Assembly: GCF_023016805.1 (NCBI RefSeq)
Contig: NZ_JALKCH010000002.1
Coordinates: 248,001-312,000, forward strand
DNA: 64,000 nucleotides
Origin: Ancylobacter crimeensis
Lineage (GTDB): Bacteria > Pseudomonadota > Alphaproteobacteria > Rhizobiales > Xanthobacteraceae
Direction: 5' to 3'
Under the pieces are notes generated by a model. The model was not told the origin of the DNA. It saw nothing but the letters and a program-made list of their open reading frames with translations, and did not search any database. Positions 8,723 to 17,258 of this stretch are shown here, piece after piece. Positions within the stretch are counted from its first letter, which is position 1; the number at the start of each line of letters is the position of its first letter. Position numbers and translations under genes: made by a program.

Positions 8723-9855
8723 CCTCGCTTCCGCCCGGAGCCCATGCCATGGAGGACACCGTCCCCAATGCGGAAACCCGCTCCGGCTGGCTGGACGAGA
8801 TCACTGCCGAGCCGTGGCGCTTCGATTTCCTGGCGACGTTGCGGCGGCTGGAGGGGATGCACAAGGAGAAGCCGCGGATCGGTGCCAGCGCCGCTTTGCG
8901 CGAGGAGATCGTCCGCATCGGCCAGAATCCTTCAATGGATTTTCCAGCCAGCAACATCGAACAGTTCGCCACGCGCGCGGATGGCAGCTACCAGATCATC
9001 GCCCGGTTTCTCGGCCTCATGGGCCCGCAGGGCGCGTTGCCGCTTGCCGTTACGTCCGAAGCACATGGCTGGTTGCATTCCAGCCGCGACGACGCCTTTC
9101 CGCGCTTTCTCGATCTCATCAATAATCGCTTCCTCCAGCTCTTCTTCCGGGCATGGTCCGATGCGCGGCCGATCGGGCAGCACGAGCGCCCGGCCGAAGA
9201 TCGTTTCGCCACCTATATCGGCTCGATGATCGGCATGGGGCGCCCGGTCTACCAGGATCTCGACACGATACCCGACGGGCAGAAACTCGCCCACGCCGGG
9301 CTGATGGGTGCCGCCGCCAAATCCGCCGTCCGGCTGGAAGCGCTGTTCGCTGGGGTGCTCGGCCTGAAGGCGGAAGTGATCGAATTCGTCGGTAGCTGGC
9401 TGCCGGTCGACCGGGCGGAGCAGTCGCGGCTTGGCATGCGCAATTCCGTTCTCGGAGCCGATGCGATGGTGGGGGCGTCCTTCTACAGCATCACCGACAA
9501 GATCACCGTGCGGGTGACGGCGGAAGACCTCGCGGCCTATGAACGGCTGCTGCCGGCCGGCGCCCTGGCAGCTCCGATGGCCGACCTCGTCTTTTTCTAT
9601 ATCGGCGAGGCGCTGGAATGGGACGTCGAGCTGGCGATCCGTGCCCACGATGTGCCTGCCGCCCGCCTCGGTCGCTCCGGCGCGCTGGGCTGGACGAGCT
9701 GGCTGGCACCGCGGCCGGCGCCGGAACACGCTGTGCGCTGCGACGCACGCTTCAACATTGCGGAGCGATTGCGACGCCTGCGCAGCGTCGCCGGGACGAC
9801 AGACGGCGCGCAGCCGCCCCATCGGGGCCCGCTGCCTTCCGCGCCGCAGAACTGA
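8719..9855 (+). CDS. tssG: T6SS baseplate protein TssG (ImpH/VasB)
   Basis: TssG joins TssF and TssE in the baseplate wedge. The 378-residue product carries family motifs: FDFLATLRRLEG near residue 35, GLMGPQGALPLAVT near residue 98, and RFLDLINNRFLQLFFRAW around residues 120-138. Start GTG 8719 is chosen because it overlaps the tssF stop and has an ideal AAGGAGG six bases upstream; the frame is open further upstream but only inside tssF. Confidence 0.95.
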   Translation: MTSLPPGAHAMEDTVPNAETRSGWLDEITAEPWRFDFLATLRRLEGMHKEKPRIGASAALREEIVRIGQNPSMDFPASNIEQFATRADGSYQIIARFLGLMGPQGALPLAVTSEAHGWLHSSRDDAFPRFLDLINNRFLQLFFRAWSDARPIGQHERPAEDRFATYIGSMIGMGRPVYQDLDTIPDGQKLAHAGLMGAAAKSAVRLEALFAGVLGLKAEVIEFVGSWLPVDRAEQSRLGMRNSVLGADAMVGASFYSITDKITVRVTAEDLAAYERLLPAGALAAPMADLVFFYIGEALEWDVELAIRAHDVPAARLGRSGALGWTSWLAPRPAPEHAVRCDARFNIAERLRRLRSVAGTTDGAQPPHRGPLPSAPQN

Positions 9856-9869
9856 CGGGGGATGGTCAC

Positions 9870-12500
9870 ATGGCGGATATCAGCTACGAAGCCGTTACCG
9901 GCAAGCTCAACAGGGTCGGCTATGAGGCTTTCTTCATGGCCCTGCGGCACGCCAAGAGCGCCGGGCACCGCCATGTGGAACTTGCGCACTGGCTGTTCCA
10001 CATCCTGCAGAAGGATCGCACCGATCTCGGGCTCACCTTCGACCGCTTCAAGGTCGATCGGGCGAAGCTGCTGGCCGACATCGCCCGCGTGATCGACGGC
10101 TTCCGTCGCAACGAAACCGAGATGCCGGGCATCTCCAATACCATCGTGGATGCGCTGGATCGCGGCTGGCACTATGCGACGTTGTTCTTCGGCGAGACTC
10201 AGATCCGCACCGGTCACCTTCTGGTCGGCTCGTTGAAGACAAACGAATTACGGCGCGCCTTCAACAGCATTTCCCCCGAATTCGGCAAGCTGAATCCCGA
10301 CACCATCGCCGCCGAGCATCGCACCCTCTGGGCAGGCTCCGAGGAGGAGACGCTGCAGCCGATGGATGGCTCGGGCGCCCGGGCGGCCGGTACGCCGGGC
10401 GCCGCACAGGCATCAAGAAGCGATACCCCGCTCGCCCGCTTCGCCCAGGATCTTACGGCGAAGGCGGCAAGGGGCACCATGGACCCTGTTCTGGGGCGCG
10501 ACGACGAGATCCGCCAGCTCGTCGACGTGCTGATGCGTCGCCGCCAGAACAATCCGATCCTCACTGGAGAAGCGGGCGTCGGCAAGACGGCGGTGGTCGA
10601 AGGCCTCGCCCAGCGCATTGCCGCCGGCGACGTGCCCCCGCCGCTGCGCGGCGTGCAACTGCACGCGCTCGACATCGGGCTGATGCAGGCCGGCGCTTCC
10701 ATGAAAGGCGAATTTGAACAGCGCCTGCGCTCGGTGATCGATGAGGTGCAATCCTCGCCGATCCCGATCATCCTGTTCATCGATGAAGCGCATACGCTGA
10801 TCGGCGCTGGAGGCTCGGCGGGCACCGGGGATGCCGCGAACCTGCTGAAGCCGGCGCTCGCGCGCGGCACGCTGCGCACGGTGGCCGCCACCACCTGGTC
10901 GGAATACCGTCAGTACATCGAAAAGGATCCCGCTCTCACCCGCCGCTTCCAGCCGGTCAATGTCGACGAGCCGGATGTGAAGCGCTGCTGCGACATGCTG
11001 CGTGGCATCCTGGCGCCGATGGAAAAGCACCATAAGGTCAAGATATCCGATGCCGCCGTCGTCGCGGCGGTGGAGCTCTCGCAGCGCTACGTGCCGGCGA
11101 GGCAGCTTCCCGACAAGGCGGTGAGCCTGCTCGATACCGCCAGCGCGCGGGTAGCGATCAGCCAGTCCACGACGCCGGCCGCCATCGAAGACACAAAAGT
11201 CGCGATTGCGGGGCTGGAGACCGAGAAAGCCGCGCTCGTTTCGGACCGTGACCTCGGGATCGAGAGTGAGGAACGTATCGCCGAGATCGACGAGGAGATC
11301 GCGCGCCTCACCGCACAGAACACCAGGCTGGGGGACGGGTGGACACTGGAGAAGGCGATTGTCGAGGAGATCGCTGCGCTTCGGGCCAGTCTGGGAACAG
11401 AGGGTGCCGATGTCGGCGCCATCCGTGCCACGCTCAAGGAAAAGGCCGAGGCGCTCGAAACCATCGGTGCCGAGAACCGCATGATCTACAGCCATGTCGA
11501 CGAGCACGCCGTCGCCGCAGTCATTTCGGACTGGACCGGTATCCCGGTCGGCCGGATGGTCAAGGACGAGATCGAGAATGTGCTGCGGCTGCCGGAGATT
11601 CTCAACCGGCGCGTGGTCGGGCAGAGTCACGGCCTGGGCATCATCGCCAAGCGCATAGAAACCAACCGCGCCAAGCTCGACAATCCGAACAAGCCGATCG
11701 GTGTCTTCATGCTGTGCGGTCCTTCGGGGGTCGGCAAGACAGAGACGGCCCTCGCCCTCGCCGAGGCTCTCTATGGCGGCGAAAGCAACATCATCACCAT
11801 CAACATGTCGGAGTTCCAGGAGGCTCATTCGGTGTCCTCCCTCAAGGGCGCGCCTCCCGGCTATGTCGGCTATGGCGAGGGTGGCCGCCTGACCGAGGCC
11901 GTGCGGCGCAAGCCCTACAGCGTCGTCCTGCTCGACGAGGTGGAGAAGGCCCACCCGGACGTGCACGAACTGTTCTTCCAGGTATTCGACAAGGGTGTCA
12001 TGGAGGACGGCAACGGGCGGCGGATCGACTTCAAGAACACCCTCATCATCCTTACCTCCAATGTCGGCACCGAACTGATCATGGATGCCGCCCGGGATCC
12101 GGCGAATCGGCCGGATGCGGAGGCGCTGTCCGTCGCCTTGCGCCCGGAACTGCTCAAGGTCTTTCCTCCGGCATTGATCGGCCGTCTGGTGCCGATTGCG
12201 TATTACCCCCTCTCGCCAGAGATGCTGTCGGGCATCGTGCGTCTGCAGCTCGACCGTATCGGGGCCCGCGTGCGCGACAATCACGATGCCAGCTTCGCCT
12301 ATGAAGACGCGGTGATCGACCACATCGTCGCCCAGTGCAACGACCCCGATTCCGGGGGACGCATGATCGATAACATCATCACCAATACCCTGCTGCCTGC
12401 CTTGTCCCGTGAGTTCCTGAAGCGAGCGCTGGAGAAAAGCGAGATCCGCGGCGTCGAGGTCGGCGTCAGCGGTGGGGCGTTTTCCTACGCATTCCATTGA
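9870..12500 (+). CDS. clpV: T6SS AAA+ ATPase TssH (ClpV)
   Basis: ClpV disassembles the contracted TssB/TssC sheath so that subunits can be reused. The 876-residue product has an N-terminal helical domain, a first AAA+ module with Walker A GEAGVGKT at about residues 233-240 and an IDEAHT Walker B, a middle domain, and a second AAA+ module with GPSGVGKT at about residues 617-624. ATG 9870 follows a GGGGGA ribosome site 14 bases after the tssG stop. Confidence 0.95.
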   Translation: MADISYEAVTGKLNRVGYEAFFMALRHAKSAGHRHVELAHWLFHILQKDRTDLGLTFDRFKVDRAKLLADIARVIDGFRRNETEMPGISNTIVDALDRGWHYATLFFGETQIRTGHLLVGSLKTNELRRAFNSISPEFGKLNPDTIAAEHRTLWAGSEEETLQPMDGSGARAAGTPGAAQASRSDTPLARFAQDLTAKAARGTMDPVLGRDDEIRQLVDVLMRRRQNNPILTGEAGVGKTAVVEGLAQRIAAGDVPPPLRGVQLHALDIGLMQAGASMKGEFEQRLRSVIDEVQSSPIPIILFIDEAHTLIGAGGSAGTGDAANLLKPALARGTLRTVAATTWSEYRQYIEKDPALTRRFQPVNVDEPDVKRCCDMLRGILAPMEKHHKVKISDAAVVAAVELSQRYVPARQLPDKAVSLLDTASARVAISQSTTPAAIEDTKVAIAGLETEKAALVSDRDLGIESEERIAEIDEEIARLTAQNTRLGDGWTLEKAIVEEIAALRASLGTEGADVGAIRATLKEKAEALETIGAENRMIYSHVDEHAVAAVISDWTGIPVGRMVKDEIENVLRLPEILNRRVVGQSHGLGIIAKRIETNRAKLDNPNKPIGVFMLCGPSGVGKTETALALAEALYGGESNIITINMSEFQEAHSVSSLKGAPPGYVGYGEGGRLTEAVRRKPYSVVLLDEVEKAHPDVHELFFQVFDKGVMEDGNGRRIDFKNTLIILTSNVGTELIMDAARDPANRPDAEALSVALRPELLKVFPPALIGRLVPIAYYPLSPEMLSGIVRLQLDRIGARVRDNHDASFAYEDAVIDHIVAQCNDPDSGGRMIDNIITNTLLPALSREFLKRALEKSEIRGVEVGVSGGAFSYAFH

Positions 12501-12571
12501 ACCGCCGCGGTCGGGCCGGAGACCGCCCGAACGCCGACCGCTCCTTCCTCCAGAGGACGAGACAGACCGCC

Positions 12572-12946
12572 ATGCCGCTTGTTTCGAAACTTCTCAGTGG
12601 TGATTCCCGGCTCCAGAACTGTCTGGTCTCCGACCCCGCCCACGTAACGCCGGGCAGCAAGGGCCCCTATGTCTCGCTCATCCAGAAGGCGCTTATCCTG
12701 CTCGATGGCCTGCAGATCGACGATGCCGAACTGCGGCAGGGCGTCTACGGCCCTTCCACTGCGGCGGCCGTGGTGGCCTTCAAGACCAGGCGCGGCATCA
12801 TCAACCGGGCGTATCAGCAAACCGTCGACGACATCGTCGGAAAAATGACGATCGCCGCACTGGACCGCGAGATGGCAGCGCGGGAGCTTGCCGCGGTGCT
12901 GCCGTGCAATCCGCGTGACTTCAGCATATCGACCTGTCGGCGCTGA
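12572..12946 (+). CDS. Small peptidoglycan-binding-like protein in the T6SS operon
   Basis: The 124-residue product contains a fold resembling PG_binding_1: a GPYVSLIQKAL helix near residue 35, a GVYGPSTAAAVVAFK helix near residue 63 and a DDIVGKMTIAALD segment near residue 97. There is no signal peptide, so it would meet peptidoglycan only after T6SS delivery or as part of a wall-anchored complex. ATG 12572 is chosen because the domain begins soon after and the upstream frame is low-complexity. It lies 71 bp after clpV and 85 bp before an unknown gene. An effector accessory is equally possible. Confidence 0.65.
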   Translation: MPLVSKLLSGDSRLQNCLVSDPAHVTPGSKGPYVSLIQKALILLDGLQIDDAELRQGVYGPSTAAAVVAFKTRRGIINRAYQQTVDDIVGKMTIAALDREMAARELAAVLPCNPRDFSISTCRR

Positions 12947-13031
12947 TGCCGCCGCGAATGTCCGTCTGAGTTGAAGCGTCAGTCCACATCCGGCCCCTGC
13001 GCCGGATCCATCAAGGGCCGAGGAGACACGC

Positions 13032-13895
13032 ATGGCATTGAGCACGGTACCGGGCTCGGTCTCGATCACGTCCGCCTTCGCCAATTTGAAGCCCGACATT
13101 CTCCTGCCCCCCAGCGGGCCCAGCGCCATCTGCCATCTCGGCAAGGGCTTCGTGTCCGAAAACAACGTCAGCTTCGCCTGGACGGCGAACGGCAGCGTCA
13201 AGATGACCGGCACGCCGGAGGAACTGTCGTCTGCCGAACTGGGGTTCATCCAGTTTGCGGAACAGTTCGAGTTGGGCATCGAATATAGCGGTGCCGAACC
13301 CGCAGGTGGGAGCATCGCCATCGATCCCGCTCAGCCGCCGACATGGACCCATTCGACACAGTTGCTGGACAGCGACATCGGTTTCCGTCCCTGGACCCGG
13401 CCGAGCCCGCGCTTTACGACGCTCAACGCAGTGTCAACGGCCGAAACCGGAGATCATCCCATGATCAAGGTGGCGCGCAAGCTTACCAACCGGACCACGC
13501 AGACCGAGAATTTCCTGCGCTCGATCACGGATTCGCGCCACTTCACGACGGTGTTCACCCTGAAGGACACATCGACCAATCCGCAGCGTCCGACGGGGCC
13601 GCGCAACCAGTATCTCGCGCATTTCACCTGGGATATCCGCTACCGTTTCGACCTCATCTGGAAGGGCGGGGTGCCGCATGTCGAGATGAACGCCAGCAAG
13701 GCGACGTTCGGGCCCATCACGATGGGTCCGCCGCCGGCGATGGCGAATATGCTGAGCGAAAACAATCAGGCCGGGCCCGATTTCAACGAAATCAGCCGGG
13801 CGGCACTCCGTTCCGCCGTGGTCTTCGGACAACCGCCGGCACGGCGTGACGAGGCAACGCGTTTCCTGTCAACGCCGAAGAATTTCTTCACCTGA
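13032..13895 (+). CDS. Unknown T6SS-operon protein, 287 aa
   Basis: I do not recognise this family. The product has no signal peptide or clear membrane segment, is rich in Thr, Pro and aromatic residues, and looks beta-rich. A possible start region is supported by GAGGAGA about eight bases before ATG 13032. It follows the peptidoglycan-binding-like gene by 85 bp on the same strand and is the last gene of the T6SS run. That position suits an effector or spike-associated factor, but nothing in the sequence shows an enzyme active site. Confidence 0.75.
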   Translation: MALSTVPGSVSITSAFANLKPDILLPPSGPSAICHLGKGFVSENNVSFAWTANGSVKMTGTPEELSSAELGFIQFAEQFELGIEYSGAEPAGGSIAIDPAQPPTWTHSTQLLDSDIGFRPWTRPSPRFTTLNAVSTAETGDHPMIKVARKLTNRTTQTENFLRSITDSRHFTTVFTLKDTSTNPQRPTGPRNQYLAHFTWDIRYRFDLIWKGGVPHVEMNASKATFGPITMGPPPAMANMLSENNQAGPDFNEISRAALRSAVVFGQPPARRDEATRFLSTPKNFFT

Positions 13896-13969
13896 TGCGG
13901 ATCATGCCGGTTGACCAGAACGGCCCGTATGACCGATCCGCAGGCATCATGTCTCGCTGAATTCGTAGC

Positions 13970-14009
13970 TATAATAGTATTTTGATACCTTTAACGGTAT
14001 CACTATACC
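13970..14009 (+). promoter_or_regulatory. AT-rich promoter-like site with an 18/20 palindrome
   Basis: In a local AT-rich island, TTGATA (13982-13987) and TATACC (14004-14009) are 16 bp apart, as in a sigma-70 promoter. Overlapping the -35 and filling most of the spacer is a 20-bp palindrome at 13983-14002 (arms TGATACC and GGTATCA, centre TTTAAC, 18 of 20 positions symmetric). A second TATAAT lies at 13970-13975. This looks like a repressor-controlled promoter firing rightward, antisense to the small gene at 14066-14383. Confidence 0.4.
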
Positions 14010-14065
14010 ATGCGCCAAGGACGATGCTCAAGACGCTGTGCGGCGGGCAACCTGGACCCGATCGT

Positions 14066-14383
14066 TCAGAAGCCAACGCCCATCAGGATGAAACCCGGGC
14101 ACAGCAACGTGTTGCACGGTTCAACGGCACGCATCGCCACACGGGGACGCACGACGGCCGCATCGCGCCGCGGAGCCGGAGCGGTGCTCACGACACGCTT
14201 GCGCGGAGGACGGGTCGGGGGAAGCGGTACGGCGTCAACCGGCTGCGCCATATCGGCAGAGGCCGTGACGGGTGCCGCCATCTGCGTCGGCAGATCCGAT
14301 TCGGCTCTCACCCCCGGCGTTACAAAGCCGGACATGACGAGCACGCTGCATGCTGCCGTCAGGATTACGGTCGCCCGAAGCAT
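14066..14383 (-). CDS. Small secreted protein of unknown function
   Basis: The 105-residue product starts with a clear Sec signal peptide (hydrophobic residues about 5-20, cleavage near VRA). A Pro/Arg-rich stretch follows (PLPPTRPPRKR) and a short tail contains two cysteines four residues apart (CNTLLC). ATG 14383 is chosen over 14398 because GGAGG lies eight bases upstream of it. It is convergent with the T6SS run and divergent from the TPR-methyltransferase gene. The arrangement suggests a small envelope protein; I cannot name a family. Confidence 0.6.
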   Translation of the reverse strand: MLRATVILTAACSVLVMSGFVTPGVRAESDLPTQMAAPVTASADMAQPVDAVPLPPTRPPRKRVVSTAPAPRRDAAVVRPRVAMRAVEPCNTLLCPGFILMGVGF

Positions 14384-14472
14384 AACCGTTGCCTCCATCT
14401 CCAGACGTCACAAGGACGGTAAGTCGAACGTCAGGCAAGCCAAAAAGTTTCCTCTCAGGCAGACCCCGCAAC

Positions 14473-14478
14473 TATAAT
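14473..14478 (+). promoter_or_regulatory. Perfect -10 box TATAAT before the TPR-methyltransferase gene
   Basis: TATAAT lies 24 bp before ATG 14503 in the 119-bp divergent gap. No convincing -35 is present at 16-19 bp spacing, so it could need an activator. A transcript from here would have a leader of roughly 18 bases. Confidence 0.35.
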
Positions 14479-14502
14479 ATCCTGACTTGAAGAAGAAGGC
14501 CA

Positions 14503-16029
14503 ATGCCGCGCATGGTTGCACAGGCAAGGAGTGCGGGGGGGCGGATGCACGGGCAGACTGGAGCGAGCGAGCCGTCCGCCGAAATGGCCGAGCAGGTTTC
14601 TGCTGAGCCGCGGGACGCGACGCCTGACGATGCAGTTGCCGTGGCGGTTCAGCTTTTGCGCGGTGGCCGGCTGGAGGAAGCCGACCACGTGCTCCGACAG
14701 GTGCTCGCGGATTTCCCGGACCATTCCGACGCGCTGCATTTCTTCGGTCTGTTGCGGTTGGAGAAGGACGACCCCGTCGAGGCCCTCGATTTCGTCCGGC
14801 GGTCGGTCGAGATCGCCCCGGACAATGCAGGGGCGTGGAACAATCTCGGCAACCTGCTGTTGCGCCAGAGGGCGCTTGCGGAGGCAGGCGAGGCTTATAG
14901 CCGCTGTCTTTCGATCGTGCCGGATTTTCCCGAGGCGATCAGCAATATCGGCTTCCTCCTACGCATGAACGGCGAGGTGGACGAGGCCGAGCAGCTCTAT
15001 CGCCGGGCCCTCGAGGCCCGACCGGATTTTCCCGAAGCACTGAACAATCTCGGCGCCATTCTGCTGGCACGCGGCGACGACATCGGAGCCGAGGTCCTGT
15101 TCCGGCGCGCCCTCGCCATCGAGCCGCTCTTCGCCGATGCTTTCACCAATCTCGGCCGGGCACTGTCGGGGCAGGGGCGAATGAGAGAGGCGTCCGACTG
15201 CTTCTGGCGCTCGATCGCGTCCCGGCACGGCAAGCGCAGTGCGTACCGGCTGCTGATCTATGCCCTGGTCCAGACCGGCGAGCGCGACAAGGCTGTCGCT
15301 GTCGCCAGGCAATGGCTGGAGGAGACTCCCGACGACCCCGGCGCTCGCCACCATCATGCGGCGGTGACCGGCGGCGAGATCGCGCGGGCGTCGGATGCCT
15401 ATGTGGAGACGATCTTCGACCTCTATGCCGACAGTTTCGACGCCTCGCTGAGCCGGTTGGGTTATGCGGCCCCGCAGCTCTGCGCCAAAGCGCTGGGCAG
15501 CTTCGGACTGGAGGCCGCAGGCCGTCTGGACGTGCTGGATGCAGGCTGCGGCACCGGCCTGTGCGCTCCCATGCTGAGACCCTATGCTGCGCGTCTCGAC
15601 GGCATCGACCTGTCCAAGGGCATGCTGGCCAAGGCTGCGGCGCGCGATCTCTATGACCGTCTCGATCGGGCAGAGATGGCCACCGAGATGGCGGCACGCC
15701 CAGCTACCTACGACGTCATCGTCTCGGCCGACACGCTGTGCTATTTCGGCGATCTTTCCCAGGTGCTGGCTGCCGCTGCAACCGCTCTGCGTCCGGGCGG
15801 GCATATGGTCTTCACCGTGGAATCGCTGGATCTGCTGGAGGATGTCGGCGCTGTGCCTGCCGGCTTCCGGGTTCACCCCGGCAGTGGTCGCTTTGCCCAT
15901 TACCGTGCTTATGTGACCGGCGTCGCTGAGCGGGCCGGCTTCGACATCCCAATCTTTGCCGCTGCCGATCTGCGCATGGAAGGCGGCTTGCCGGTCCGCG
16001 GCTACGTGGTAGGCCTGCAATGTCGGTGA
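14503..16029 (+). CDS. TPR-repeat protein fused to a SAM-dependent methyltransferase
   Basis: The 508-residue product has about six tetratricopeptide repeats (residues 45-270, with repeated NNLG, PDFPEA and YRRALE motifs). They are joined to a class I methyltransferase domain with the SAM-binding motif LDAGCGTG near residues 345-352 and a DVIVSADTLCYFGDL acidic loop. The substrate is unknown; in such fusions the TPR part usually selects a protein partner. It overlaps the next gene by ten bases, so the two are likely coupled. ATG 14503 follows GAAGAAGG; ATG 14545 is an alternative. Confidence 0.88.
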   Translation: MPRMVAQARSAGGRMHGQTGASEPSAEMAEQVSAEPRDATPDDAVAVAVQLLRGGRLEEADHVLRQVLADFPDHSDALHFFGLLRLEKDDPVEALDFVRRSVEIAPDNAGAWNNLGNLLLRQRALAEAGEAYSRCLSIVPDFPEAISNIGFLLRMNGEVDEAEQLYRRALEARPDFPEALNNLGAILLARGDDIGAEVLFRRALAIEPLFADAFTNLGRALSGQGRMREASDCFWRSIASRHGKRSAYRLLIYALVQTGERDKAVAVARQWLEETPDDPGARHHHAAVTGGEIARASDAYVETIFDLYADSFDASLSRLGYAAPQLCAKALGSFGLEAAGRLDVLDAGCGTGLCAPMLRPYAARLDGIDLSKGMLAKAAARDLYDRLDRAEMATEMAARPATYDVIVSADTLCYFGDLSQVLAAAATALRPGGHMVFTVESLDLLEDVGAVPAGFRVHPGSGRFAHYRAYVTGVAERAGFDIPIFAAADLRMEGGLPVRGYVVGLQCR

Positions 16030-17096
16030 CCCGGTTCACCCGCACATGCGAGGCCATCGGCCCGCGGCCGCGGGCGAGGATTCTCCCGCCGTTTCTTCTG
16101 ACGATGGCGTTGGGCGTGACGGTGCTCGCCACCTTGGCGACGGTGACGGTACCGGCTGCGGCGGAGGGGGCGGAGCCACTCACCGCCGGTGGGATCGCCT
16201 TCACCGTCAATGCCGGCATAACGATCAAGACCGAGAGCGTCCGGATCTCGGTGGCCGAGATCACCATCGACTACGAGTTCGTCAACGAAACGGGGGCGGA
16301 TCTCGTCACCCTGCTTGCCTTTCCATTGCCCACGCTTGGTTCCGGCGATCCTTCCATCGCCGACTCCCTGCCGCGTGGCCAGGATCCGGTGAACTTCCTG
16401 GCAGCCACCACCACAATCGACGGCAAGCCGGTCCAGCCCCAGGTCGCGCAGCGGGCCTCGGTTCTGGGGGTCGACATCACCGATCGGCTGAGGGCAGACG
16501 GCGTCCCGCTCAATCCTTATGCCGCCCCGGCGGGGCGCGCGGCGCTCGCGGCACTGCCGGCCCCCAAGCGTGCCTTCTACCTGCAGAACGGCCTCGCCCA
16601 GTGGTCCGGCAACGATCCGGTCTCCTTCGGCTGGGACGTCGCCACGAGCCTGTACTGGCTGCAAACCTTCCCGGCCGGGAAGACCGTGAAGGTCCATCAC
16701 CGTTATATCCCGGTCTCGGGCTCGGGCCTGTTGGGGCTGGCCGATCTCGACGCCGCGCCGGCGGGTGGGGTGCTGTCCCGAAATTATTGCCTCGACGAGG
16801 GTGGGATTGCCGGCATACGCAAGGCGCTGAGCGGGCAGCAGGACAGGAACCCGCTTCCGACCGCGATGCTGCAGCGCGCGACGCTCGGTTATCGCCTCGG
16901 CATGGGAGCGGGATGGAGTGCGCCGGTCGGGCTGTTCAAACTCACGGTCGAAAAGCCGAAACCGGACGACATCATGAGCATGTGTTTCGGCGGCAAGCTG
17001 GACAAGGCCTCGCCCACGAGCTTCACTTTCACGGCACGGAACTATCTGCCGCAGGATGATCTCGCGGTTCTTTTCGTAAGCACCGGCACGCGATGA
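16020..17096 (+). CDS. Secreted protein, probable DUF4424 family
   Basis: The 358-residue product has an N-terminal hydrophobic signal (about residues 22-48, ending VPAAAEG) and no other membrane segment, so it is probably periplasmic. The body resembles the DUF4424 family by eye (beta-rich, with the DYEFVNET and HHRYIPVSG segments), but the family name is tentative. No catalytic motif is visible. It overlaps the methyltransferase stop by ten bases and precedes the NlpC/P60-like gene by 162 bp. Confidence 0.7.
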   Translation: MSVTRFTRTCEAIGPRPRARILPPFLLTMALGVTVLATLATVTVPAAAEGAEPLTAGGIAFTVNAGITIKTESVRISVAEITIDYEFVNETGADLVTLLAFPLPTLGSGDPSIADSLPRGQDPVNFLAATTTIDGKPVQPQVAQRASVLGVDITDRLRADGVPLNPYAAPAGRAALAALPAPKRAFYLQNGLAQWSGNDPVSFGWDVATSLYWLQTFPAGKTVKVHHRYIPVSGSGLLGLADLDAAPAGGVLSRNYCLDEGGIAGIRKALSGQQDRNPLPTAMLQRATLGYRLGMGAGWSAPVGLFKLTVEKPKPDDIMSMCFGGKLDKASPTSFTFTARNYLPQDDLAVLFVSTGTR

Positions 17097-17258
17097 CGGG
17101 CGTGGCGGGGGTGTGCCGCCGGAGCCCTGGCCGGGACATCCTCGATGCCGGCAGACATCCTCGATGCCGGCATGAGATGTGGTAGATTCGATCGCCATCC
17201 TGGGCTGCATCCGGTGCCGTCGCAAGGCTTCCGAAACAGCCGTTAGAGGAAAGACGCC

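Noticed and set aside
14010-14477. Plus-strand frames of about 150 codons
   Set aside because: Composition is Arg/Ser-rich as in shadow frames, and the minus strand has a signal peptide and a good ribosome site.
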